Positions 32,101-42,798 of a DNA stretch of 62,000 bases are shown here, piece after piece (position 1 is the stretch's first letter; each line of letters begins with the position of its first letter). The DNA is from Prorocentrum cordatum (lineage: Eukaryota; Sar; Dinophyceae; Prorocentrales; Prorocentraceae). A program made the position numbers and the translations under genes. The notes under the pieces were generated by a model. The model was not told the origin of the DNA. It saw only the letters and a program-made list of their open reading frames with translations, and made no database searches. The DNA is taken from NCBI GenBank assembly GCA_963575745.1, contig CAUYUJ010018881.1, positions 1-62,000 of the forward strand, in the 5' to 3' direction.

Positions 32101-32282
32101 AGTAGGGTCCACTTTGCCGAAGTTAAGGATCGGTAGAAGGGTTTACGGCGGCCAGTGGTGGGGGGCTGCCGACGTTCTGTGGAAGGGCGGCGTGCGTGGG
32201 GATGCCGCGGCAGGTGCGCGCAGGTCCGGAAACATTGGGATCGAACGTTGATCGAGTGTGTGCGCTGTCGCTTCTTGGAAGC

Positions 32283-32503
32283 ATGGTGCAGCAGAAGGGC
32301 AAACGAGGGGCTCACCTTCGTGGGGCTGGCAACGCTGTTGGGCTGGCGGGCGCTGCAGCTCGGGCGCGGCGCTCGGGCGGGGGGGGCGCTGGAGCGGCAG
32401 GCGAGGAGGCGGCCGGTGGCGGCGCTAGCGCTGCTGGGCCTGCGGGCGGCGGCGGCGCGGCGAGCACTTCGTCGGGCGTCGTCGCGGCGGAGCGCGGCGC
32501 CAC

Positions 32504-32534
<31 letters not shown>

Positions 32535-35374
32535 CTGGAGCACGTGGGCGGGGCGGCCGGCGGGGCTCGTGGAGGCCCTGGAGGACGGGGTGCTCCTTGC
32601 AGCAGCGCGAGGCGATCTTTGGTGCTTGGTGCGCGGGCAGAGGAGTCGGCGGCGATGGGTGACGTCTCGCAGGGCGGCGGCGGAGCTTGGCGCAGACGCT
32701 CGTGCCTGGACAGCAGCAGCGACGACGGCGTGCCGGGCTGTGAGCGGGAGGCGGAGGCGGGCGGCGATGGTCGTCGTCAGGGACGTCCTTCGGTGGAGCG
32801 CAGCAGCGTTGGGGGCGTTGTTGGTGGACGTGGTCGCGGGGCCAAGAGGCTTGCGGGTGCTGGCGGCGCTGTGGGGGCGACGACTGTGCCTGGGGACGGC
32901 GGCGGAGGGACTGGCGGGGGTCGAGGCGGCGCGGGGCGGGGCGGAGCGGCGACGGGCGCGCTGGCGCTCGGCGGCGCCGGTGGCCGGCGGAGACGGTCGT
33001 CATGGACAGCAGCAGCGACGGAGCCGCGTCGGGCGGCGAGCGCGAGGCGATGCCGGGCGGCGGTGGTCGTCGCGGAGGACAAGCGGCGCTGGGCGGCGGC
33101 AGCGGCGCCGACGCTGCGGAGGCAAGGCGTGGGGCGCGGAGGAGGAGGGGCAGCCTGGACTCCAGCAGCGACGGGGGCGGCGTCGAGGTGGCCACGGGCT
33201 CCGCCGGACGAGGTCGGCGGGGTCGTGGGCGGGGCCGCGGCGGAGGGCGGCGCGGCGGGGGCCGGCGCGGCAAGCTCGAGCTGTGCATGGGGGACCTGGA
33301 GGAGTGCAGGGTGTTCCAGCCGGCCTACGTGGACCCGGCCAGGTGTCAGGCGCTGCTCTGGGGCGGCGGGCTGGGCCGCCTGCAGTGTGGCAGTGAGCCG
33401 GAGCCGGGGTCGGACCTGTGCAGGGCGCATCGGACGTGCCCGCACGGGCGCGTCACGGGGCCCATTCCGGAGAAGAAGCTGGATCAGTTCCGCAGGGTGG
33501 CGTTGGGCGTGCCCAAGCCGTCGAAGCAGTGGTACTCGCGGCATTTGATGCGGGGGTACGCCGCCGAGATGCGCTGGGACCTCGAGTTCCTCAGCGAGCG
33601 CGACGAGGCGGGGCGCTGGAAGCTCACGGACGCGGAGTACGAGCGGTGCTTGGGCAAGATTCAGGAGTACGTGAGGAAACATCGAGGCCAGGGGGGTCGC
33701 TCTGGCCTGGCGGCGTTGGAGGTGGGGGCGGGCGTGCGGTCCAGGGATGACAGGGTTGCTGAGGCGGATGGCGGTCGCTACGGGGCGGAGCGCGAGCGCT
33801 ACAACGGCCGGGGCGGCGGCCGCGTCTTCAAGTGGTACAGCCGCGCGGTTTTCAACAACTATTTGGCGCGGTGGGGGGCGTCCGAGTCCACGTGTGCGGA
33901 GCGGCAGTGCATGGTGGCGCTCGCCGCCGTGTCGGACGAGGTGCACAAGTATCCGTCGCTGCATCATCGCCTGAAGGCTTTTGCGGGCCCGCAGCGCTAC
34001 GCGCACTTGGACCCCGACGGCGGGGATCACCGCGTGCCCGTGAATGAGGACAAGGGGGCGGACGAGGAGGCTGGCGACGGTGAGTTTGTGGGGGTCTCGG
34101 TGGCCCGAGACCTCGTGGAGCCGAGCAATTGGTTCCAGTGTGATTGCTGCCGGTGCTGGCGGTTCGTGGGGCCATTGTGCGCGGCGGCCCTGCGGGAGTC
34201 TGGCTTCTTCGCGGTGCGCGACGGCGACCTGGACTGGGAGACGTGGCTGAAGCGGGCGGGCGATCGGTATAAGTTTGCGAGGGCGTGCCACGACGAACAG
34301 CGCGGGGAGGGGGATAAGGAGGACGGTGTCGGCGGTCTCGGCGACGTCGCATCTGCGGTGGTCGCGGCGGCGCCGGCGCCAGATTGGGGCGCTGTTGCCG
34401 CGCCGCGCAGGCTGCGCCGCAAGACGTCCGCTGAGGCGGCGCCGCGGGAGGCGGGGCTCGGAGGGCGGCGCAGGCTGCGGCGGAAGGTGTCTCAGGAGGA
34501 GGCCCTGGCGGGAGATTCGGGGGCGGCTGGACGTCGGCGGGCGGGGTTGTCGGAGACGGGGGCAGGCTTGAAGCGCCAGAGGGAGGGCGATGGAGTGGCG
34601 GCTGCGGGCGCTGCTGGAGGGGGTGATGCTGGCGAGGCGGGTGCCGTGGCCTGCGACGACGCGGGCGTGGTCGGCGCGCCTGACCCGCTGCTGGACGAGC
34701 GGTCCGCGTCCGACTTCGAGGTCGCGTCGTGCGACGGCGAGCCCACGGGCGCCCCCGTGGGCGCGGCGGTTGGCGGCGGCAGCGACGGCGGCGCGCTCGC
34801 GCCCGGCGTTCGGCGGCTGCTGGATGCGGAGCTGGGGCGTCTGAGGGGCGCGGGGCCGTTGATGCAGGAGGACGAGAAGAGGCGAAGAGTGGCGGAGTCG
34901 GCGGAGGGCGCGCGGGGATCGAGAGCTGGCGGCGGCTGCGGCGGCGGCGGCCGGGCGCGTGCCGGGGGCAGGGGCGACGTCGGTCGGGCGTTCGAGGTGG
35001 GGCGCCTCAAGGATCGGCGCTCGCTGCTTGTCTTTGAAGCCGTTCGGGGGTGGTTGTCTTCGCTGCCGGGAGCCGGAGAGAGGGCCCCGGCGCTGTCCTC
35101 GGCGCATCAGGAGAGGTTGCGGGCGGCCGTGGCAGGCGAGAGGCGGGGCGTCGCGTCGGAGTCGCTGGGGCAGGTGCTGTGGGCGGTGGCGACGGAGACT
35201 GGCGCGGAGGCGGCGGTGGCGGAGGAGGAAGACGATGAAGGGGTCGAACGACTGATTCGGCAGCGCCGCATGGAGGCGCACTTTCGTCGGTCCTCTTTGC
35301 CGGGGCTGCGGTTGAAGTTCGAGTGCAGCATGCTGCAGACGGCGGTGGAGCGCTCCGACGGCTCGGTGGCGTAG
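32283..35374 (+). CDS. Helitron accessory ORF with two Cys clusters (CW-like zinc finger)
   Basis: From ATG 33002 a 790-residue frame runs to TAG 35372-35374. I extend it to ATG 32283 (MVQQKGKRGAHLRG) because the upstream frame already contains a copy of the acidic module CLDSSSDDGVPGCEREAEAG that recurs as MDSSSDGAASGGEREAMPGG at 33002. The joint between the two frames near 32990 is unresolved. After a Gly/Arg-rich basic region, residues 99-158 (counted from 33002) form a Cys/His cluster: LEECRVFQPAYVDPARC, LGRLQCGSE, DLCRAHRTCPHGRVTGPIP. Residues 376-400 read NWFQCDCCRCWRFVGPLC, close to the W-x2-C-x2-C-x2-W start of CW-type zinc fingers. The C-terminal half is acidic and Gly/Ala-rich and ends in a helical piece. 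A DNA- or histone-binding role in transposition is inference. Confidence 0.6.
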
Positions 35375-35393
35375 CGCGGGGTCCGGTGCCACA

Positions 35394-37716
35394 ATGGCGC
35401 GGTGGGGGGCGGTGACCCGGACGACTTCGCGATGCTGTGGAATCCGGCTTGGCGAGTGTCGCTGGACGCTGTGGCAGCCGACGGTGTGCTGGCGCTCCCG
35501 CCGCGGCGGCCCGACTCCTGGCGCGAGCCCGTGGACATGGCGGACTCCTGGGCGCGGCGCGGCGCCGATCAGAACAGGGCCATGACCGGCCACTGGGCGA
35601 AGGTAGTTCCGCCGCGGGAGGGGCCTTCCGAGGAAGGGGCCGGCGATGGGCCGGTGGGCGGTGTTCCTGTGATGGGCCGGTCGCACGTCATGGTCACGCG
35701 GTCCGCAGGGGAGGTTCTGAGAGGAGAGCTGCAGGTAGAGGCTGCGAGTTCTGGCGGCGGGCGGCGGGGGCGGCGGCCTGGGTCTGCGAAGAGGCTGAAG
35801 TTTGGTCCGCAGGAGGGCCGGGTGGTGGGCTGGTTCGTGCCAGACCGGGAGATTCGGGCGCCGCAGGGAGCGCGTTGGGACACGCGGCGCGAGGTGCAGC
35901 TGGCGGGGCCCGTGGACGCGAACCACATGCAGGTCGCACCCATTGGGTTATCGCACCGCAGCCCTGCGCGCATTGATTTGAGGGCGCCGCTGGGGCTGCG
36001 CGTTCCGGGCGCCAAGGGTGCTTGGCGCAGGGCGAGCACGGAGGAGGCGGAGCGGCGGAGGTGGTTGCAGGACGGCTACGTGCCCGTGCCCGCGAAGAAG
36101 GTGCCGGTGCGTGCGGTGAAGTACGACGCGCAGTTGAGGGAGGCTGCGCTGCGGGCGGTGCAGGCCATGCACACGATCATGAGTCGCATGGTGCTCTTCG
36201 AGTGCAGGGACTGCAAGGAGCGCTTCCCGGTGTTCCACCCGGCCTATGAGCCGCCGCCGGAGATCGCGGAGAAGATGGAGGTGCTGAAGGCGGGGAAGAA
36301 CGGCGTGGCGACGTGCTGCATGGCCGTGGCGTCTCGGGCGGAGTTTCCGCCTTCGCCGGAGGCGATGGCGGGCGGTGAGGCGTGGAAGGAGGACGGCTGT
36401 GACTTCGCGGGGCGGTTTTCCGGGACGCGCGCGCGGTGTCAGGCGGACATGGACTCCCAGCTCGGCGCGATGGAGCGCGCCTCGCGTCGGGCCGCCGAGC
36501 ATGGCGGCGAGGAGGGCGACGCTGCGGGTGGTGGAGGGGCGGGGGCGGAGCCGGCTCCGGCCCCTGTGATCGTCGCCCTGCGCTCGGAGGAGAATCACAT
36601 GGATCCGTGTTTTCGGTTTCCGTGGGATGACCTCCAGGAGTTCTTCGACGCGGCGACCGTGACGGAGGCGATGTTGTTGGCGCTGGAGCACATGCAGGTC
36701 AACTACGTCACGGTGGCGCAGTCGGGCCTGCGGAAGTTCCGGAGGAACGTGCTGTCCTTTCCTCAGGACATCGCGGTCTTCGCGATGCGGCACGGGCTGC
36801 TGAAGCAGTACCGGCCGAGGGACCGCGTGGACTCCGTCCGCGGGCCGTGGGGCGGGCTGGAGAACCCGGACAGGCCGGCCAGGCGCTGGGGGGAGGCGAC
36901 GGAGCAGGAGCGCGCGGAGCACGTCATGGACGATGGGGGGTGCGTCATCTACCCGGGGGTTATCAGGGAGGCGCGGCCGGACGGCGTCTTGGTGGTGGAG
37001 TACGACTCGGAGGGCGAGGGCTTGGAGCGCCAAGAGAATGTGCGTCCGCGCGTGCAGATGCCATGGCAGCCGAAGCACGTTCCCTTGCATCTCATGCTGC
37101 GCCGGAACGTGGGTGGGAAGCGCGGTGTGCTGGAGGGCCTCGGGGTGCGCTGGCGCCTCGTGGCTAATGTGTTGCAGGCGCTGTGCGCGCATGCGGCTTC
37201 GGGGGCCGGGCCGTGGCGCCTCGACGGGGTCAGCGAGCAGGAGCCCATGCACAAGTATTACGATCGGCGGCGGTTCCACGCGATGACGGTTGAGGAGCTT
37301 CGCGCGGAGTACGCGCCCAAGATGGCGGGAGGAGCTGGTGGGTGATGGTGATGCTGGTGCGCGGGGCGCTGGAGGGTGATGGTGATGCTGGCCCGGCTGC
37401 CGGCGAGAGCCCGGGCGAGGGTGATGCGGGTGGCGGCTGTGCGGGCGAGGGGGCGAAGGCCGGCGTGGGCGGCGTGGGCCAGGGGCGGGATGCGGAGCCG
37501 GAGTCTTTCGTGGACGCCGAGACGTTCGCGCTCTGGCTGGGGAGCTCCGACTTCCCTGTCGGCGGCCGGGTCCGGTTCTGGTGGGCGGAGTTGCCGTTGG
37601 GCGCGGAGGGAGACCTGGAGGCGCTGAAGGCGGGGGACGACGAGACGGTTGTGGATCTCTTTGCCGGGGTGGTGTCGGAGCTCCGGGAGGGCGTTGTGGT
37701 CACGGGGGTTGTGGGA
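35394..37716 (+). CDS. Helitron RepHel, N-terminal exon (DUF6570-like)
   Basis: The ATG at 35394 (MARWG) joins the long frame GDPDDFAMLWNPAWRV only if the G6 run at 35404-35409 gains one base. Otherwise the long frame runs 35402-37345. Visible are CRDCKERFPVFHPAYEPPPE (possible zinc site), FPWDDLQEFFDAATVTEAML, NYVTVAQSGLRKFRRNVLSF followed by PQDIAVFAMR, and KHVPLHLMLRRNVGGKRGVL. The sequence around LSFPQD corresponds to the helicase-N region of Helitrons (the HVxNFPQD-like block of DUF6570). A TGA at 37343-37345 breaks the frame. The coding signal continues in another frame (DAETFALWLGSSDFPVGGRV, EALKAGDDETVVDLFAGVVS) up to a splice donor at 37717. The break lies in duplicated GGGTGATGG words and could be two single-base G insertions. 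Confidence 0.75.
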
Positions 37717-37853
37717 GTAAGAAACCAACAATGATCCAGCTCTCCTGGTCCTCCTTCTCTCTCCTCGTCCCTGGACGTCTCCGGAGGGCGATGGGGGCGG
37801 CGGTGGGGGATCTGGAGATGTGGAGTTGTATGTATTGTTTTTCTTTCTCTCAG
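37717..37853 (+). other. spliceosomal intron in RepHel, phase 0
   Basis: Donor GGGA|GTAAGA and acceptor TTTTTCTTTCTCTCAG|GCTGGC define a 137-base GT-AG intron with a good pyrimidine tract. Both exon frames meet exactly at codon boundaries (…VVVTGVVG then AGSGLVRGAGG…), and the intron contains in-frame stops, which supports the call. Confidence 0.75.
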
Positions 37854-39797
37854 GCTGGCAGCGGCCTTGTTCGCGGGGCTGGGGGTGCTTCTGGCGCGCG
37901 AGCCCCGGCGGGGGACGTGGCGCATGTCGTGGATATGGTGGATTGGTTGCGGCGCCGAGCGGGAGAGATGGTGCTGCACGGGGGCGCGGGCGTCCATCCG
38001 GAGGCCGTGCTGGACGACGTTCGCTTCGAGGTCGGGATTGCGGCTGGCTGGAGGGCCTGCGCTCAGGATACGGACACCGGCGGGGTCGAGCAACGCGTCA
38101 GTGGCGAGGGCGAGGAGGACGAGTGCTTGCGCACGGCGGAGCGGCTGGTGCACGGGTGGCCCAGCAAGGCGTCGGAGCCGACCGGCCCTTTCAGCGAGGG
38201 CCGTTTCGTGAAGGCTTTCCCTCTGGAGTTCCCGATGGGCATTGGGGACATCTACGAGGAGCGCCCTCGGAAGGTCACAGCGGCGGAGTGGGTGCAGCAC
38301 TTGATCCGGTATCGCACGGGCCAGTTTGTGGGCGGGCCGCGGGGGCAGCGCGTCCTCTGGCCTCGAATGGTGAACATGCTGCTGCTATCCGAGGCGCGAT
38401 CTAAGGGCTGGGGGATCTACCGGAACACGGTTCGGCGCGGGGCGTTCGGCATGCTGGAGGCGGGCCGCATCCTGACCAAAGGGCGTCTGCGTGCGATTCT
38501 GGCAGACGAGGGGCGGGCGAGGATCCTGGTGGGCCAGCTGTCTACCGTGGGCAGGGACGTGCGCTCCACGACCATGCAGCGGGCGTGGGAGGGGATGAAG
38601 TTGCAGGCCGCGGTGAAGCACTTGTCGTGGATTCCGCCGTGGGTGGAGGCCGAGGACCTCGACGGGCGACCTCCGGCGGGGCAATGCTTTATGGAGAAGT
38701 TCGAGGTGGAGCGAGCCGGTGGTCGTCGGGAGTGGACGCGGGGTTTGGTACCTGATCCTGTGGGGCTGGGGCGCTTCCCGTCTCTGTGGTGGACGCAGAA
38801 TCCTCACTACCACGCCGCGTTCGACGTTCAGCGTTTCGATCCCAAGGGCATCTCCTTGAGCGATTTCGACGAGGGCTCCAGGCGCGGGCGCGCGGAGCTC
38901 GTTCGGGAGAGCGGGGACCTCGTGGCCCAGCTCGTCGCTCTGCGAGTGGAGCTTCGCATGCGCGTCGTCATGCCGGCCGTGGTGCCGCACTCGGACCGTT
39001 TCCCGTGCATGGCTATGGCCCGGTGGGAGACGGGCGGCGGGGGCAACTTGCATGCCCATGGGTTCAGCGTCGGCTTGCCGTCGCCGCAGGCGGGTCGCGT
39101 CGTGGCGGACGTGGACGGGGAGGGCGACATGGCGCCCAGCACGTCTGAAGAAGATCTTCGCGCAGTGCTGCGCTGGTTGTGGCGCGAGGGCGGGGCTGCG
39201 GAGTTGGAGGCCAAGGGGGAGATGTCGCGTCAGGCGTATTGTAAGGAGCTGGCGGTAGTGCTCGGGCGCGCGTCTGCGTCGGAGGCGGACGCGGCGGGCG
39301 GGGGGGCGGCGGCGGCGAGCGGGGCGGAGGCGGCCAGTGGGGAGAGCGAGGGCTCGGACGAGGAGGGCGGCGGCGACGGCGGCGCGCAGCTCTCGGCGGC
39401 GAGGGTGCAGAACCTCATGGAGGCGCTCGTGCAGGACGGATCTTTGGTGGCGATGGGCGGTGAGGCGGGGGGGCAGGTCGACGCGCGGTGCCGGGTGATC
39501 TCCACGCCGCCGGTAGGCGAGGTCGAGTGGGGGGCGCGGGAGCGGGGCCGGCGCGGTGTGCGAGATCGGCGTCTCGGACCGGAGGCGCCTCGTGATCTCG
39601 GAGCGTTGAAGCCTGAAATGGAGCACGTGGACGTGCAGAGCCGATTGGAGCAGCAGTTTGCGGACTTCTTTGGGGGGGTCGTGTCGGAGTGGAACCCGTG
39701 CTATGATAATTGCGGGCGCTGTCGGTTTAGGTGGGACGAGGACATCGGGGCGCACGACGCGGAGGTGCCGGGGGAGGGCGGCGCGGGGTTGGCGGGG
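37854..39797 (+). CDS. Helitron RepHel, Rep nuclease first half (HUH motif)
   Basis: After the intron the frame reads through FVKAFPLEFPMGIGDIYEER, WVQHLIRYRTGQFVGG and RVLWPRMVNMLLL. These match the FPxLFPyGxG and rF--h--F-f blocks upstream of Helitron Rep. Then comes FPSLWWTQNPHYHAAFD, the Helitron_like_N start (flTlt-np-w). The metal-binding HUH motif is GGGGNLHAHGFSVGL, with His-Ala-His encoded at about 39052-39060. CYDNCGRCRF near 39700 is a Cys cluster. HUH nucleases nick DNA and form a 5'-phosphotyrosine link. The frame terminates at TGA 39810-39812, just after the G9 run at 39794-39802; the coding signal continues one frame on. Compared with usual Helitrons the protein keeps every expected block, so it was functional recently. 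Confidence 0.85.
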
Positions 39798-39802
39798 GGG
39801 GG

Positions 39803-41740
39803 CGTTTGCTGAGCTCTCGTCCGAGGACAAGGCGCGTGTGAGGGTGCGGGGTGCCGCGCCGGAGCGGATGAATATGCGGGGGCTGCTGGACTCGGTGTTC
39901 GCGGTGGGGGAGGGCGAGAAGGTGGACGTGCAGCCCGTGCGGAGGCTCGTCGCGGCCCTGGTCGATCGTGTGGCGCGCCACACCAAGCGCGGCATGGGCG
40001 CGCCGAAGCTGGGCGTGCACGCGTGCGCGCGCGGGAAGGAGCCCTGTCCGCATTGCCGCTATGGCTTCCAGCGCGATCGGTTGCCTCGCGGCGGCGCCCG
40101 GGGGATGGTGATGGAGAAGGGGGGCCGGGAGGGTCAGTGGCATCCTCGGTTTCCGCGGAATGACCGCCTGTGCTGTAGCTATGAGGAGCACGTTCTGTTG
40201 GGGGACATGGGCAACGTGGACTGGCGGCCGGTGCTGAACCTGTGGGCGGTGACGGGGTACGTGACGAAGTACGCTGCTGAGGCGCCGAAGGGTTCCCGGA
40301 GGCTGCGGGAGGTGTTGACGGATGCCGTGGACGAGGCGTGCAAGTACGTGCCGGAGGGGGAGGGGGTGGACCTGCTGAGGCGGTGCATCCAGAAGTTCTT
40401 CGCCCGGAGCCTGGGGGAGCGTGACTATCATTTCTTCGAGGCGGTGCCGCTTGGGTTGGGCCTTCCGCAGGTGGTCCCGCTGATGCCGTGGGTGAGCCTG
40501 AATACCGCGGGGTCTCGGCCTCTGAAGCCGGCGTCGGCGTTGAAGGAGCTGGGGGACGACGCGGTGGTCCACTACGACAGCAAGGTGGACAAGTTCAACA
40601 AGCGGCTGTCCACGGTGCGGAGGCAGAGGCGGGCGGGCGATCTGACGGTGGACGAGGTAGAGGTGCGGGACGTGTCTCTCTTTGAGTTTTGGTGGAAGTT
40701 TTACGTTGACAAGGGCAGGGTGAGAAGGTCTACCCGGGCGGTGTGCATCATGGTGACTCCGAGTTACAGCGCAGACGTCGCTAACGTCGAGCACGCGCAT
40801 CACGAGGGCTACGCGCGGGCCGCGGTGGTCGCGCACTGGAGGCACATGACTACGGAGCGCCGTCGCCGGCTCATCCGGGAGCAGACGGGCGTGCGCGTCG
40901 TGCCCGACGTGTGCATCGGCGGCACGGTGTTCGAGGAGCCCTTCGTGCAGGCGGGGCCGATGGCGTCCGAGTCCGAGCGGTACCTGGGGGTGCAGGATCT
41001 GTGGAGTCGCATGGCGGCCCTGCGCCACGATGCGGCGGGGGAGTTTTGGGGGTTCATGCTCATGGAGATGTTGATGGATCCGATGCTCCGGCAGTGGGTG
41101 CCGCAGTGGGTCGTTGAGCAGTACGAGCGCGCGAATCCCTTTTACAAGGAAGTTCTTACGGCGCTGACGGCGGAGCCCCCGGATGGTCTGACCAATCGAC
41201 GTCTGCTGAGGAGGGTGCGCACGGGCATGATTCATCGGCATCAGGTGCATTTGCGCAGGAAGGCGGCGGAGGGCCGCGGGGGCGCGGTTGATGGAACAGG
41301 TGGTGACGGCGACGGCGGGGAGGAGGCTCGCAGCGAGGGCCAGCGTGCAGATTCGGAGGACGAGTGCGAGCGGCTGGGGGAGGGCGTCGACGACGATCCA
41401 AACGCGGAGAAGATATTGATCATCAGGGATCCGCGGCCCGGCGAGGGGGGCAACGCGACGGACGGTGATGCGGGTGGGGCGGAGGGGGAGTGGGCGAGGA
41501 GGACTCTCGAGGAGAGCCTCAGCGCGGCGGGGCTGGCTCGTGCGGCGCGTGACGTGCACCTGGGCGTGGGCGACGGGGGCGGCGTCGGTGCTGTTGCGGG
41601 TCGCTCGCTGTGGAACCCGAAGGGGTGCGAGTGGACGAAGGATCCGTGCAGCGTGTCCTGGCGGGAGAAGTCGCGCTTGGAGGGCCTCGAGGAGGAGTGG
41701 TGCGGCAAGGGTGACGTGGGTGACGGAGCCGAGGAGGTGG
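39803..41740 (+). CDS. Helitron RepHel, Rep nuclease second half (Y2 motif)
   Basis: In the frame one base on from the G9 run: FAELSSEDKARVRVRGAAPE, LGVHACARGKEPCPHCRYGF (the CRfGFPr block of Helitrons), WHPRFPRNDRLCCSYEEHVL, then NVDWRPVLNLWAVTGYVTKY. The last reads as the NiDi-pi-n----YvaKY block. The two tyrosines of Y-V-T-K-Y, encoded at 40258-40260 and 40270-40272, are the expected catalytic pair that carries the 5' DNA end. Later blocks, FWWKFYVDKGRVRRSTRAVC and EFWGFMLMEMLMDPMLRQW, correspond to the linker before the helicase. A Gly/Asp/Glu-rich spacer (about 41270-41480) precedes the helicase. The frame is lost near 41735-41745, where no long G run is present. Confidence 0.85.
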
Positions 41741-42440
41741 GCGCAGAGAGCTGGACGACTGGCAGCGCTTCGCGTACGACGTCGTCACGGGGGAGAGGCC
41801 CGATGGTGCTGGACCGTTGCGTCTCATGCTGCTTGGGGCCGCGGGGGCGGGCAAGTCTCGCACGGTCAGGAGCTTCGCGGCCAAGAGGCGCTCCCAGGCG
41901 CGAGCGCGCGCCCTCGCTCGGAGGGGGGGCGGTCGGCCGGCCGACGCGGAGGTGGAGGTGCGGGCGAAGAACGCGTGCCTGCTGGCGGCGCCGACGGGCC
42001 GTGCCTCTTTCCAGCTCAAGTTCGGGGCGACGACGCTGCATCGCGCGTTCGGGGTGCCGGTGGGGCACTGCGGGCCTTGGAGTGCCGGTGTCCGGGGGGG
42101 GAAGCGGCACGCGCGCCTCAAGCAGCGTCTGAGGGAGGCCGACCTGCTGCTGCTGGACGAGCTCAGCATGATCGGCCGGGGCGTGCTCGGCAAGATCGAG
42201 TTCAAGGTCCGCGACACGCTGAAGGGGGAGGAGGGGCGCGCGGTGGTCCAGGAGGGCGCGGCTGCGTTCTTGCTGGGGCGCGACGCGGTGCTGGCGGGGG
42301 ATATGAAGCAGGCGCCGCCGATCGGGGACGATCCGCTCTATCGCTTCGGGGCGTACCAGGGGGCGGGCCAGAACAAGCCCAGGGGAGCGGCGGTTACGCC
42401 CTCGGATGCGTGGTCGTCGTTCCGGCTGCACGCGGTGGGG
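41741..42440 (+). CDS. Helitron RepHel, Pif1 helicase motifs I-III
   Basis: Reading resumes as RELDDWQRFAYDVVTGE, then LRLMLLGAAGAGKSRTV. This is Walker A (GAAGAGKS, 41835-41858). APTGRASFQLKFGATTLHRA is motif Ia. ADLLLLDELSMIGRGVL is Walker B (about 42141-42177, DE intact). AVLAGDMKQAPPIGDDPLY is motif III (GD-xQ-xPPI). This order is diagnostic of Pif1-type superfamily-1B 5'-3' helicases, which unwind DNA during Helitron transposition. The frame is interrupted at the G10 run 42437-42446; the next block (RDTFEDVAFLRRAWRCADER) lies one frame on. Confidence 0.85.
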
Positions 42441-42795
42441 GGGGGGCGTCCGGGACACGTTCGAGGACGTGGCGTTCCTGCGGCGGGCGTGGCGGTGCGC
42501 GGATGAGCGGGGCGACGTGCCGGCAGAGAGGCGGGAGCTCTATCGGCGGGAGGCGGCGCGGTTCCTGGAGGTGACGCGGGGCATGGCGGAGTGCACGTGG
42601 ACGGCCGCTGACCACGCGTGGCTGGCGCAGCGGAACCGCAGTCGGCTCCAGCAGACTGCGGAGGGCCGCGCCGAGCTGGCGCGCTTCGAGGACGCCCCGA
42701 TCCTCATGGGCGGCAGGGTGGACAGGGCCACGGGCGAGGTGGGGGCCAACAAGATCAACTTGTTGAAGTTGGAGAAGGTGTCGGCGAGGACGGGG
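42441..42795 (+). CDS. Helitron RepHel, helicase middle segment between two G runs
   Basis: Between the G10 run and the G8 run (42792-42799) the coding frame is RDTFEDVAFLRRAWRCADER, EVTRGMAECTWTAADHAWLA and GEVGANKINLLKLEKVSART. The composition and the following block show it is the piece of Pif1 between motifs III and V. The two flanking runs shift the frame in opposite senses, so the outer parts share one frame. Confidence 0.7.
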
Positions 42796-42798
42796 GGG

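Noticed and set aside
32425-35926. Very long minus-strand frame (1049 codons) opposite the Helitron ORFs
   Set aside because: Its translation is Arg/Pro/Leu/His-rich without motifs; it mirrors the GC-rich codon use of the real plus-strand genes.
39727-41559. Long minus-strand frame opposite the Rep domain
   Set aside because: The plus strand carries the catalytic Tyr pair and CRYGF block; the antisense product is His/Arg/Pro-rich with no domain.
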